A stretch of DNA of 64,000 bases from Blastococcus sp. CT_GayMR19 (GCF_004570385.1 NZ_SPQL01000003.1:248001-312000); one strand, 5' to 3'; shown: positions 51,617 to 60,419, numbered from the stretch's first letter. The notes: a model not told the origin generated them from the sequence alone. Numbers and translations: made by a program.

Positions 51617-52102
51617 GTGACGCCTGAGGAGAAGGCGGCGACGGGCGAGAACGGCAGCACCCACGTCCCCGTGACCTACGAACGCTGCGAGCACATCGAA
51701 GGGCCCTTCTTCCACGGGACGAAGGCCCCGCTCGAGGCCGGCGACGAGCTGGTTCCGGGCTACGGCTCCAACTTCCAGGACGGCCGGGTGTCGAACCACA
51801 TCTACTTCACCGCGCTCGTGGACACGGCCGTCTGGGGAGCGGAGCTGGCGACGGCGCTGGCCGGGAGCGGCGAACGGGGACGCATCTATGTCGTGGAGCC
51901 CCTGGGCCCCTTCGAGGACGACCCGAACGTGACCGACAAGAGATTCCCCGGCAACCCCACGCAGTCCTACCGCACCCGCTCTCCGCTGCGCGTCGTCGGC
52001 GAGGTGGACGGCTGGGAGGGTCACGACCCGGAGGTGCTGAAGGGGATGCTGGACCACCTGGCGCTGCTGCGGGAGCAGGGACTGGACGTCATCGAGGACT
52101 AG
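51617..52102 (+). CDS. arr: NAD(+)-rifampin ADP-ribosyltransferase (Arr)
   Basis: Small enzyme of 161 residues that inactivates rifamycins by ADP-ribosylation. It shows the Arr-family pattern through its length: GPFFHGTKAPLEAGDELVPG, SNHIYFTALVDTAVWGAELA, RIYVVEPLGPFEDDPNVTDK and FPGNPTQSYR. GTG at 51617. A 156-base gap precedes it, so it likely has its own promoter. Chromosomal Arr proteins are common in environmental actinobacteria. Confidence 0.92.
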   Translation: MTPEEKAATGENGSTHVPVTYERCEHIEGPFFHGTKAPLEAGDELVPGYGSNFQDGRVSNHIYFTALVDTAVWGAELATALAGSGERGRIYVVEPLGPFEDDPNVTDKRFPGNPTQSYRTRSPLRVVGEVDGWEGHDPEVLKGMLDHLALLREQGLDVIED

Positions 52103-52210
52103 GAAAGGTCCTCGCTGCCGCGGATGACACGGCTCTGCTGTGCCGCCACGGCAAACAGCTCTGCGGCGCGCCGGCCGGCCCCCTCACACCGTCACCGTCC
52201 GGGGAGCTTC

Positions 52211-53056
52211 TCAGCGCACCAGCCGTGACGAACGGTGCACGGCCCGGGCCGCCCGCACCACCCCCCGGGACGAGACCGGCGGAGCGCCGGCGGCGAGCGC
52301 GAGCCGGCGGTAGGAGTCGTAGGAGAGGTCCCGGTAGGCCAGGGCCAGCTCTTCGACCTGCTCCCGGCGGGACGGCGTTCCCGTCGCCCGCAGGTGCTGC
52401 GCGGTGCGGACGGCGTGCTTGGTGAAGGTCACCTGCAGCGCCTGGTTCGACAGCCGCCCGCCGATCCGCGAGTCCAGTCCCGGCCCCCGGCGGAGCGCCG
52501 GCAGCACCCAGGGGCTGTCGGCCAGCGCCGGGAAGCGCGCCCGGACCGCCTCCCAGGCATGCCAGGCCGTCAGCGCCCCGGGCACCGCCCATACGCCGTC
52601 GTCGGTGGAGATCAGCAGCCGCCGCGCGGTGGCGTGGACCTGATCGCGGCGCAGCGAGCGGAACTGCGCCACCGGCGCCGGCCACCCCAGCGCGATCGCG
52701 CACCAGGCCACGGCCCGCAGATGCTCCGGATCGTCGGTGCGCACCCGGGTCAGCTCCCGGAGATCGAGCTCCGGCGGATCGGGTTCCGGCGTGCGAACCG
52801 ACGGCAGGGCGATCCCGCCGTAGCGGGCGACCTTCGTGTACAGCGCCACGGTCGCCGGTTTCCAGCCGCGGGCCGCCGCGAGCGGGTCCAGGCCCGTCTC
52901 GGCGAGCGATTCCGGACCGAGCCCCAGCTCGAGGGCGGCCTCGGCGAGCCGCCGCCACTGCGGTGCGTACCCCTCCGGCGCATCCAGCCGGCGCCAGGCG
53001 CGCGCCGCGGGAGGGGAGGGCATCTCGGGCAGCGGCTGCTGCCACCCACCTCGCAT
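52211..53056 (-). CDS. Unrecognised protein, weakly tyrosine-recombinase-like
   Basis: Protein of 281 residues that I cannot place. The helical N-terminus and the middle (AIALGWPAPVAQFRSLRRDQV, then WAVPGALTAWHAW) faintly recall the core of tyrosine recombinases, but no convincing R-H-R-Y catalytic set is visible, so it may be a degenerate relative or unrelated. Its ATG at 53056 is overlapped by an inverted repeat ATAACGG-N7-CCGTTAT, which suggests control by a dimeric protein. GC content is like its neighbours. Confidence 0.5.
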   Translation of the reverse strand: MRGGWQQPLPEMPSPPAARAWRRLDAPEGYAPQWRRLAEAALELGLGPESLAETGLDPLAAARGWKPATVALYTKVARYGGIALPSVRTPEPDPPELDLRELTRVRTDDPEHLRAVAWCAIALGWPAPVAQFRSLRRDQVHATARRLLISTDDGVWAVPGALTAWHAWEAVRARFPALADSPWVLPALRRGPGLDSRIGGRLSNQALQVTFTKHAVRTAQHLRATGTPSRREQVEELALAYRDLSYDSYRRLALAAGAPPVSSRGVVRAARAVHRSSRLVR

Positions 53057-53075
53057 AACGGAATACTACCGTTAT
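53055..53075. promoter_or_regulatory. ATAACGG-N7-CCGTTAT inverted repeat at a gene start
   Basis: Seven-base arms around ATACTA-like centre, overlapping the ATG of the minus-strand gene at 53056. The right arm extends as CCGTTATCCCTAAC (53069-53082), whose reverse complement matches 13 of 14 bases of GTTGGGGATAACGG at 53234-53247. Confidence 0.55.
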
Positions 53076-53329
53076 CCCTAACAAATTCGCGCCCTCGACT
53101 TGTGGTCACCTGCCGAACCAGGGGACCGGCGCCCTCCGGGCGCCGCAGCGCCAATCGCGGGATGCGAGGCCGGCGTCGGGAGGTGACCAGGGGGAGCGGG
53201 ACCGGAGGTCCCGTAGAAGAAGGCCGGAGGGCTGTTGGGGATAACGGCAGAACCATTCAGGATCCCTCGTCCGGGGTGATCCGGGGGATCCGTCCTGCGT
53301 CCACGCCGTCCTCTGGGAACGATGGGCGG
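53057..53329. other. Divergent intergenic region with three ATAACGG sites
   Basis: A 273-base gap between the minus-strand unknown gene and the GCS2-type gene. It holds an AT-rich patch at 53062-53090, a perfect GGCGCCC-TCC-GGGCGCC hairpin at 53128-53144, and an ATAACGG copy at 53241-53247. No ORF is convincing. Confidence 0.5.
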
Positions 53330-54505
53330 GTGCGGACCGTAGGTGTCGAGGAAGAGCTGCTGGTCGTCGACCCCTCGGGCCGGCCGGTCCCGCTCGGGCC
53401 CGACGCCCTGGAGGTCGCCGCCCGGCGTGGGGAGGGCGAGAACGTCGAGCAGCACGACCGTGCCGAGCGGGAGGACGAACCGGCGAACGAGTCCACCGCC
53501 GCCCACCTCGTGCCGGAACTCAAGGCGCAGCAGCTCGAGCTCGGCACCGACGTCTGCCGCTCCCTCGCCGAGGTCGACGCCGAGCTGCGCCACTGGCGGC
53601 GCCGCGCCGACTCCGCGGCCCGGGCCGTCGGGGCCCGCGTCGCCGCCCTCGCCACCTCGCCGCTGCCCGTGGAACCCGTCCCGACGGAGGGCGAGCGGTA
53701 CGCCCGCATGCTCGACGTCTTCGGCGCCACGGCCCGCGAGATGCTCATCTGCGGCTGCCATGTGCACGTCTCCGTCGCCGACGACGAGGAGGGCGTCGCC
53801 GTCCTCAACCGGATCAGGGGCTGGCTCCCCGTCCTGACCGCGATGACCGCCAACTCGCCCTTCTGGCAGGGCGCGGACACCGGCTACGCCAGTTACCGCT
53901 CGCAGGCCTGGCGTCGGTGGCCCTCCGCCGGGCCCATCGACGTGGTCGCGGACGCGGCCGCCTACCACCGGCTCGTCGACGACGTCCTCGCCACCGACAC
54001 GGTCCTCGACACCGGAATGGTCTATTTCGACGCCCGGCTCTCGGAGAAGTGGCCCACCGTCGAGGTGCGCACCGCCGACGTCGTCCTGCACGTCGAGGAC
54101 GCCGTCACCCTCGCCGGCCTGGTCCGCGCGCTCGTGGAGACCGCCGCCCGCGACGCCGAGGCGGGAACACCGCCGCCCGGGATGAGCACGGAGGTCCTCC
54201 GCCTCGCCGGCTGGCGGGCCGCGCGCTCCGGGCTCACCGGCGACCTGATCCACCCGCTCACCGGACGGCCCGCCCCGGCGCGGAGCGTCCTGGCCGCGCT
54301 GCTCGACCACGTCCGGCCGGCGCTCGCCGATGCGGGCGACGCGCAGCGCGTGGCCGAGGGACTGGCCACCCTGGTCGGCCGGGGCACCGGGTCCGAGCTC
54401 CAGCGCCGGGTGCACCGGGAGACCGGCGACCTGGCCGCCGTGGTGCGCGCGGCGGTCGCCCTCACGGCGGGGGAGACCCCGGCGGCCTCCCGGGCCACCG
54501 GTTAG
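53330..54505 (+). CDS. Carboxylate-amine ligase, GCS2/YbdK family
   Basis: ATP-dependent glutamate-cysteine-ligase-like enzyme of 391 residues. The N-terminal TVGVEEELLVVDPSGRPVP and the central MLICGCHVHVSVADDEE, ANSPFWQGADTGYASYRSQ are family hallmarks. Products of actinobacterial members vary; it may make gamma-glutamyl compounds. An acidic stretch (residues ~32-56) looks like a loop insertion. The GTG at 53330 starts family sequence directly. The TAG stop is part of the TAGGGT box for the next gene. Confidence 0.87.
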   Translation: MRTVGVEEELLVVDPSGRPVPLGPDALEVAARRGEGENVEQHDRAEREDEPANESTAAHLVPELKAQQLELGTDVCRSLAEVDAELRHWRRRADSAARAVGARVAALATSPLPVEPVPTEGERYARMLDVFGATAREMLICGCHVHVSVADDEEGVAVLNRIRGWLPVLTAMTANSPFWQGADTGYASYRSQAWRRWPSAGPIDVVADAAAYHRLVDDVLATDTVLDTGMVYFDARLSEKWPTVEVRTADVVLHVEDAVTLAGLVRALVETAARDAEAGTPPPGMSTEVLRLAGWRAARSGLTGDLIHPLTGRPAPARSVLAALLDHVRPALADAGDAQRVAEGLATLVGRGTGSELQRRVHRETGDLAAVVRAAVALTAGETPAASRATG

Positions 54506-54515
54506 GGTCCGGCTC

Positions 54516-55379
54516 ATGTACACGGCGAGCTGGGGCGAAGTCGTCCGCCGCGACCTGTTCGGCGCCTCGCCGGACCCGCGGGACCGGCCGTACCGGTTCA
54601 TCATCCGGCTCTGCCTGGTCGTCTACCGGCTGTTCGCCTTCCGCTTCGACGTCCGCGGCGCTGAGCACGTGCCCCCCACGGGCGGGGCCATCATCAGCAG
54701 CAACCACGTCAGCTTCTTCGACTTCACGTTCCTCGGCCTGGGCGCGCTGCCGCAGCACCGGCTGGTCCGGTTCATGGCCAAGGCGGCCGTCTTCGACCAC
54801 TGGCTGGCCGGCCCGGCCATGCGCGCGATGAAGCACATCCCGGTCGACCGGAAGGCCGGCACCGCGGCGTTCGAGTCCGCCGTCCGCGCGCTCAAGGACG
54901 GCGAGGTGGTCGGGATCTTCCCCGAGGCCACCATCAGCACGAGCTTCACCGTCAAGGACATCAAGGCCGGCGTGGCCCGCATGGCCGTCGAGTCAGGGGT
55001 GCCGATCATCCCCGCCGCGGTGTGGGGCGGACAGCGGATCGCCACCAAGGGACACAAGGTCGTGTTCCGCCGCGGCGTGCCGGTCACCGTGATCCTCGGC
55101 GAGCCGATCGTGGCGGAGCCGGGGGAGAAGGTGCAGCCGCTGCTCCGGCGCACCAGGGCCGCGATGGAGGCGCTGCTGGACGAGGCCCAGCGCAGCTACC
55201 CCGACGTCCCCGCCGGCCCCGACGACCGCTGGTGGCTGCCGGTGCATCTCGGTGGCACCGCCCCGACCCCGGAGGAGGCCGCGGTGAAGGACAAGCTGCG
55301 CGCCGCCGGCCGCGAGCCGAAGGCCGCGAAGCGCACGCTCGTCGCCCGGCTGAAGGCGGTCGCGGCGCGCAGGCGCTGA
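54516..55379 (+). CDS. 1-acylglycerol-3-phosphate acyltransferase (PlsC family)
   Basis: Membrane-associated acyltransferase of 287 residues for phospholipid synthesis. The catalytic NHVSFFDF (NHx4D) is near residue 66 and the substrate motif appears as FPEAT in place of the usual FPEGT. A TAGGGT box at 54503-54508 lies seven bases before the ATG, and its TAG is the stop codon of the previous gene. The C-terminal ~30 residues are Lys/Arg-rich. Converges on an alpha/beta hydrolase. Confidence 0.88.
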   Translation: MYTASWGEVVRRDLFGASPDPRDRPYRFIIRLCLVVYRLFAFRFDVRGAEHVPPTGGAIISSNHVSFFDFTFLGLGALPQHRLVRFMAKAAVFDHWLAGPAMRAMKHIPVDRKAGTAAFESAVRALKDGEVVGIFPEATISTSFTVKDIKAGVARMAVESGVPIIPAAVWGGQRIATKGHKVVFRRGVPVTVILGEPIVAEPGEKVQPLLRRTRAAMEALLDEAQRSYPDVPAGPDDRWWLPVHLGGTAPTPEEAAVKDKLRAAGREPKAAKRTLVARLKAVAARRR

Positions 55380-55382
55380 TCG

Positions 55383-56288
55383 TCAGGCCGGCCCGGCGAC
55401 CGCCCGGACGACGGCCCGCGTACCCGCGGCGCCCTCGGGCGCCGGCACCAGCGGATAGACGTGCACCGCGCCCTCGACAGCGGTCAGGTCGACCCGCACA
55501 CCGTCGGCGGACGCCGCCTTGGCGAAGTCCACCGCGTCCGGGTAACCGATCTCGCGGGTGCCGACGAGCACCGAGGTCGGCGGGAGGCCCTCCATCGGCC
55601 CGTTGCCGGGGCTGAGCCGCGCGGTCCGGGGATCGTCCCCACCCGCCCAGGCCCGGCCGGCCTCCACCAGGCCGGGGCGGGCCAGCCACGGGTCGCGGCG
55701 CTCGTACTCCGGGAGCTGTGGATGGCCGAGCGTCAGGTCCAGCCAGGGCGACAGCAGCACGAGCCGATCGGGCACGGTCCCGCCCTCGGCGACCAGCTCC
55801 TGGGCCAGCCCCAGCGCCAGGCCGCCGCCGGCCGAGTCACCGGCCAGGACGAGCCCGCCCGGAGGCGGCTCCCGCGCCAGCTCCTGCCAGACGGCGGCGA
55901 CGAACGGATAGGCCTCCCGGTACGTGTGCTGCGGGGCCAGCCCGTACAGCGGCACCTCGACCCGCACCCCGGCGTCCGCCAGCCGCCCGATCAGCGCCCA
56001 GTGCTGCGGCGCGATGCCGGCGATGTACGCCCCGCCGTGCAGGTAGACGGCGGCGGCAACGGGCTCCGTCCGCGGCCGCACCGTCCAGCAGGGGAAGCCC
56101 ACGACCGTGCGCACGGAGACGTCGTGGCGGCGGATCAGGCCGCGGGGGGGCGGTGTCTCCCGCTTCGGGGCGTCGATCTTCCGCCGGGCGTGCTCCGCGG
56201 TCGTCCACGTACGCCGACGGGTCGCGCGCAGGACCAGCGCCACCGCGCGCATCTGCCAGCTCGCCACGCTTCTCCCCGTCGTCCGCAT
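55383..56288 (-). CDS. Alpha/beta hydrolase, HSL-like esterase
   Basis: Esterase or lipase of 301 residues (289 from the ATG at 56252). The oxyanion-hole motif is YLHGGAYIAG, the nucleophile Ser is in GDSAGGGLAL (near residue 148) and the catalytic His in VHVYPLVPAP; this fits the hormone-sensitive lipase group. Substrate unknown. It lies downstream of kamA on the same strand with a 45-base gap, so might share its transcript. Confidence 0.85.
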   Translation of the reverse strand: MRTTGRSVASWQMRAVALVLRATRRRTWTTAEHARRKIDAPKRETPPPRGLIRRHDVSVRTVVGFPCWTVRPRTEPVAAAVYLHGGAYIAGIAPQHWALIGRLADAGVRVEVPLYGLAPQHTYREAYPFVAAVWQELAREPPPGGLVLAGDSAGGGLALGLAQELVAEGGTVPDRLVLLSPWLDLTLGHPQLPEYERRDPWLARPGLVEAGRAWAGGDDPRTARLSPGNGPMEGLPPTSVLVGTREIGYPDAVDFAKAASADGVRVDLTAVEGAVHVYPLVPAPEGAAGTRAVVRAVAGPA

Positions 56289-56333
56289 CGCCGGCCGTCA
56301 TTCGACCACGACGGCTGGCATGCCCGACGACGG

Positions 56334-57755
56334 TCAGTTCAGCTGGTCGGCGACCGAGGCGGCCCGGGAGCGGGCGGCCCGCACCTCGGCGGCTGCGATC
56401 CACCCACCCGCCCGGCGCTGCCGCTCGGCCCACCACTGCCGCCCGCTGTCGGGCAGCGTCGCGATCGGGTCGTAGTAGGTGTACCGCCGGTCCAGCGCCG
56501 CCTCGTCGGAGCGCTCGATGCCGGTGCGGTAGTTCTTCGTCCAGTAGCTGATGCCGCGCTCGCGGTCGTACTCCGCGACCTGGTGCACCCAGCGCTTGCC
56601 GACGTAGGGCACGTCACAGACGATCCGCGGCGTCGCGAAGCCGGGCAGGTACCCCATGATGTCGTGCTGCAGCGTCTGCGCCAGGGCGAGGGAGACCCGC
56701 CAGTGCTCGGCGCTGGGGATCATGTCGCACATGTAGAAGTAGTAGGGCGTGATGCCGGCGCCGTCGAGCAGGGCGAAGCACAGGTCGAGCAGCCGGGTCG
56801 CGGAGTCGTTCACGCCGCGCAGCAGCACGCCCTGGTTGCGGACGTCGCGGACGCCGGCCGCCAGCATCGCCTGGGCGGCCTCGGCGACCAGCGGCGTCAC
56901 CGACTGGGCGGCGTTCACGTGCGTGTGGACGGCGAGGGAGACGCCGCGGGCCCGCGCCGTCGTCGCCAGCCGGGTCATGCCCTCGACGACGTCGTCCTGC
57001 AGCCAGTGCTGGGGGAGACCCATGAGCGCCTTCGACGCGAGCCGGATGTCGCGGACCGACTCGATCTCCAGCAGCCCGGCGACGAACGCCTCGAGGTTCC
57101 TGAACGGCAGGTTGGCCACGTCCCCGCCCGAGACGACGACGTCGCGGACGCCAGGGGTGGCGCGCAGGTACTCGAGCATCGCGGTCTGCCGGTCGACCGG
57201 TTTGAGCTCGAACCTCAGCTTGGGGACGGCGGGCGTCGAGTTGCCCACCAGGTCCATGCGGGTGCAGTGGCCGCAGTACTGCGGACAGGTCGAGAGCAGC
57301 TCGGCCAGCACCTTGGTGGGGTAGCGGTGGGTCAGGCCCTCGACCGCCCACATCTCGTGCTCGTGCAGCGAGTCACGGGCGGCGTACGGGTGACTCGCCG
57401 CGGCGCCGTCGAGCCGGTCGGAGGCGACGGGCAGCATGTACCGCCGGACCGGGTCCGCCAGCATGGCCGCCGTCGTGGGCACGTGCCCGGGAACCATCGT
57501 GTTGAGCATCTGCGGGGGCAGGAGCAGCGACATGGTGGCGGGGCCGGCCTGATCGGCCTCGAGGTCGGCGTAGAACGATTCGTCGAGGAGGTCGCCGTAC
57601 ACGCCCCGGAGCTGACGGAGGTTCTTCACGCAGTGGGCGCGCTGCCACTGGGCGCTGCGCCACTGCTCGGCGGTCACCTCCGCGAAGCCGGGCAGCCGCG
57701 TCCAGTCGGGCTCGACGAGTTCGTGCGCCGAATACTCGTAGGGCTGTTCGAGCAC
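56334..57755 (-). CDS. kamA: Lysine 2,3-aminomutase
   Basis: Radical SAM, PLP-dependent enzyme of 473 residues that moves the alpha-amino group of L-lysine to give L-beta-lysine. The CPQYCGHC motif (CxxxCxxC, near residue 155) holds the 4Fe-4S cluster; VVVSGGDVANLPFRNLE and VHTHVNAAQSVTP are typical. The GTG at 57755 is preferred to an in-frame ATG at 57776 because AGGAGGGG lies between them. Divergent from the kdd operon, with a palindrome in the shared promoter gap. Confidence 0.92.
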   Translation of the reverse strand: MLEQPYEYSAHELVEPDWTRLPGFAEVTAEQWRSAQWQRAHCVKNLRQLRGVYGDLLDESFYADLEADQAGPATMSLLLPPQMLNTMVPGHVPTTAAMLADPVRRYMLPVASDRLDGAAASHPYAARDSLHEHEMWAVEGLTHRYPTKVLAELLSTCPQYCGHCTRMDLVGNSTPAVPKLRFELKPVDRQTAMLEYLRATPGVRDVVVSGGDVANLPFRNLEAFVAGLLEIESVRDIRLASKALMGLPQHWLQDDVVEGMTRLATTARARGVSLAVHTHVNAAQSVTPLVAEAAQAMLAAGVRDVRNQGVLLRGVNDSATRLLDLCFALLDGAGITPYYFYMCDMIPSAEHWRVSLALAQTLQHDIMGYLPGFATPRIVCDVPYVGKRWVHQVAEYDRERGISYWTKNYRTGIERSDEAALDRRYTYYDPIATLPDSGRQWWAERQRRAGGWIAAAEVRAARSRAASVADQLN

Positions 57756-57821
57756 GCTGTCCCCTCCTCGGCGCATCGACGTGGTTCCGCAACACGGGTG
57801 AGCGTACGGGAGAATTTTCGG

Positions 57822-57844
57822 CCTAGACCCTATGAGGCACTAGG
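57822..57844. promoter_or_regulatory. Perfect dyad in the kamA-kdd divergent promoter
   Basis: Twenty-three bases of the form CCTAG-N2-CCT-N3-AGG-N2-CTAGG, centred at 57833 in the 125-base gap between the divergent kamA and kdd genes. The position and symmetry fit a regulator binding site for the lysine-degradation cluster. No regulator gene is adjacent. Confidence 0.55.
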
Positions 57845-57880
57845 TTCTTCTGCGTCGGACGGATGAGACGGGAGAGACAC

Positions 57881-58912
57881 GTGCGTCGATCGGCAGCACG
57901 GGCCCTCGGGGTGCACCGGGTGCTGGAGCCGGTCGGTGTGCTGCCGCAGGCGGCGCAGCGGCTGGACGCCGACCCGGCCATCGGGCCCGACGAGGTGCGC
58001 GTCTCGGTACAGCGACTGAACCTCGACGCCGCCTCGTTCCGCCAGCTCTCCGAGGCCTGCCGCGGCGACGGCGAGGCGGTCCGGGCGGCCGTCCTGGAGA
58101 TCGTCCGTGCCCGCGGCAAGATGCAGAACCCGGTCACCGGGTCGGGCGGCATGCTCATCGGCGTCGTCGACGCCGTCGGCCCGGAGTCGCCGCTCGGACT
58201 CGCCGTCGGCCAGCGGGTCGCCACCCTCGTCTCCCTGACGCTCACGCCGCTGGCGATCACCGACGACCTGTCCGGATGGGACGGGCGCTCGGAACAGGTC
58301 CCGGCCGCCGGCACCGCCATCCTCTTCGCCCGCTCGATCGCCGCCGCGCTGCCCGACGACCTGCCCGACGCGGTGTCCCTGGCCGTCCTCGACGTCTGCG
58401 GCGCGCCCGCCGCGACCGCCCGCGTCGTGGCGCGGACCGGAGCGCGCTCGGTCACCGTCCTCGGCGCCGCCGGCAAGTCCGGCTGCCTGAGCCTCGCCGC
58501 CGCCCGCGCGGCGGGGGCCACCGAGCTCACCGGGCTGGTGCGGCACGAGGCCGAGGCCGCGGCGTTGCGTGCCGCCGGACTGGCCGACCGCGTCGTGGTC
58601 GCCGACGCCACCGACCCGCTGTCCGTCGCGGCCGCGGTGCGGAACCCCGCCGACGTCACCGTCGTCTGCGTCAACGTCCCGGGCGCCGAGCACGGCGCGA
58701 TCCTCGCGACGGCCGACGGCGGCACCGTGGTCTTCTTCTCCATGGCGACGTCGTTCGCGGCGGCGGCCCTGGGCGCGGAGGGGATGGCGGCGGACGTGAC
58801 CATGCTCGTCGGCAACGGCTACACGCCCGGCCACGCCGCGCTGGCCCTCGACCTGTACCGCGCGACCCCGGGCGTGCGGGCCCTTCTCGATCCGCGGGTG
58901 ACCGGATGCTGA
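57881..58912 (+). CDS. kdd: L-erythro-3,5-diaminohexanoate dehydrogenase
   Basis: NAD-dependent enzyme of 343 residues that deaminates 3,5-diaminohexanoate to 3-keto-5-aminohexanoate, the third step of the lysine aminomutase route. It matches the Kdd family by HRVLEPVGVLPQAA near the start, RGKMQNPVTGSGGMLIG and the Rossmann motif VTVLGAAGKSGCLSL. GTG 57881 with GGGAGAG upstream is preferred; ATG 57863 is an alternative. Its end overlaps the next gene by 7 bases. Confidence 0.9.
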   Translation: MRRSAARALGVHRVLEPVGVLPQAAQRLDADPAIGPDEVRVSVQRLNLDAASFRQLSEACRGDGEAVRAAVLEIVRARGKMQNPVTGSGGMLIGVVDAVGPESPLGLAVGQRVATLVSLTLTPLAITDDLSGWDGRSEQVPAAGTAILFARSIAAALPDDLPDAVSLAVLDVCGAPAATARVVARTGARSVTVLGAAGKSGCLSLAAARAAGATELTGLVRHEAEAAALRAAGLADRVVVADATDPLSVAAAVRNPADVTVVCVNVPGAEHGAILATADGGTVVFFSMATSFAAAALGAEGMAADVTMLVGNGYTPGHAALALDLYRATPGVRALLDPRVTGC

Positions 58913-60408
58913 TCACCGACGTCACGATCGAGGACCGGCCCGGCCGCGCGGTGCACGTCGTCGACGGCCGTATCGCCTGGCTCGGCCCGGCCGGCAGCGC
59001 GCCGGCCGCCGACCGCGTGATCGCGGGGGAGGGAGCCCTGCTCACCCCCGCCTTCGTCGACGCCCACGTCCACGCCACCGCGACCGGCCTGGCTCTCAGC
59101 GGTCTCGACCTCCACTCGAGCTCGAGCCTTGCCGCCGCGCTCCGGCAGATCGTCGACCATGCTGCGGCGGCACCCGCCGGCATCGTGCTCGGCACCGGCT
59201 GGGACGAGACGGGCTGGCCGGAGGGACGGGGGCTCACCCGGGCCGATCTCGACGCCGCGGTCGGCGGCCGGCCGGTCTACGTGGCCCGGGTCGACGTCCA
59301 TTCGGCGACGGTCTCCACGGGGCTGCTCGACCTCGTGCCGGGCATCGCGGAGCTGCCCGGCTACTCACCGGACGGCCGGCTCCGCCTCGACGCGCACCAC
59401 GCCGCGCGCCGGGCCGCCTACGGTGCGGTCGGTCCGGAACAGCGCCGGGCCGCGCAGCGGGCGACGCTGGCCGCGGCGGCCGCCCTGGGTATCGGCAGCC
59501 TGCACGAGATGGCCGGGCCCGAGGTGTCCGGCGCCGACGACCTCGCCGCCCTGCTCGCGCTGGCCGCGGAGCCCGCCCCGCAGGTGCTCGGTTACTGGGG
59601 CGAGCTGGCCGAGCGCGGTGGGCTGGACGTCGTCCACGAGCTGGGCCTGGCCGGCGCCGGGGGAGACCTGTTCTGCGACGGGGCGTTCGGCTCGCACACC
59701 GCGGCGCTGAGCGAGCCGTACACCGACCGGCCGGAGACCGCGGGCGCGCTGCGGTTCGAGACCGCCTCGCTCGTCCACCACGTGCGCGCCTGCACGGAGG
59801 CACGGATCCAGGCCGGGTTCCACTGCATCGGGGACGCCGCGGTGCGCCAGGTGCTCGACGCCGTCGGCACGGTCGTCGGCGAGCTCGGGCCGGCGGCCGT
59901 CCGGGCCTGCCGGCACCGGCTGGAGCACGTGGAGATGATCGGCGGCGCCGACATCGCCCGGATGTCGGACTGGGGGATGGTGGCGAGCATCCAGCCCGCC
60001 TTCGACGCCGCCTGGGGTGGCACGGCCGGCATGTACGCCGAGCGCCTGGGCGCCCGCGCGGTGGCCTGCAACCCCTTCGCCGACCTCGCCGACGCGGGCG
60101 TGGCCCTGGCGCTCGGCAGCGACGCGCCGGTCACCCCGCTCGACCCGTGGGGCGGGGTGCACGCCGCCGTCGACCACCGCACCGACGGCGCCGGCCTCCG
60201 CCCGTTCGACGCGTTCGACGCCGCCACCCACGGCGGCCGGTACGCCGCCCGCTCCGAGCACCCGGAGGGTCCACTCGCCGTCGGGGCGCCCGCCTCCCTC
60301 GCCCTCTGGGAGACGGCACAGACCCTGTCCGCCGTCCTCGGCGACCGGGCGAGGCCGGCCTGCCGCCTGCTGCTCGTGAGCGGCGAACCGCTCGGAGCCC
60401 TCCCATGA
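58906..60408 (+). CDS. Amidohydrolase 3 (YtcJ-like) within the lysine cluster
   Basis: Metal-dependent hydrolase of 500 residues. The motifs are FVDAHVHATATG, GTGWDETGWPEGRGLTRADLD, LFCDGAFGSHTAALSEPY, GFHCIGDAA and LGSDAPVTPLDPW, as in the YtcJ/N-acyl-aminohydrolase group. Its ATG at 58906 lies inside the end of kdd, so translation is coupled and it very likely acts in or beside lysine breakdown, perhaps on an acylated or cyclised intermediate. The exact substrate is unknown. Confidence 0.82.
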   Translation: MLITDVTIEDRPGRAVHVVDGRIAWLGPAGSAPAADRVIAGEGALLTPAFVDAHVHATATGLALSGLDLHSSSSLAAALRQIVDHAAAAPAGIVLGTGWDETGWPEGRGLTRADLDAAVGGRPVYVARVDVHSATVSTGLLDLVPGIAELPGYSPDGRLRLDAHHAARRAAYGAVGPEQRRAAQRATLAAAAALGIGSLHEMAGPEVSGADDLAALLALAAEPAPQVLGYWGELAERGGLDVVHELGLAGAGGDLFCDGAFGSHTAALSEPYTDRPETAGALRFETASLVHHVRACTEARIQAGFHCIGDAAVRQVLDAVGTVVGELGPAAVRACRHRLEHVEMIGGADIARMSDWGMVASIQPAFDAAWGGTAGMYAERLGARAVACNPFADLADAGVALALGSDAPVTPLDPWGGVHAAVDHRTDGAGLRPFDAFDAATHGGRYAARSEHPEGPLAVGAPASLALWETAQTLSAVLGDRARPACRLLLVSGEPLGALP

Positions 60409-60419
60409 CCCGCCCACTC

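Noticed and set aside
56334-57755. Reading KamA as the EpmB-type (EF-P modifying) aminomutase
   Set aside because: The 473-residue length and position next to kdd, kamD, kamE and kal fit catabolic lysine 2,3-aminomutase; no epmA or efp gene is nearby.
57756-57880. Cobalamin riboswitch controlling the B12-dependent kam operon
   Set aside because: The gap is 125 bases, far shorter than the element, and contains a symmetric DNA-type operator in its place.
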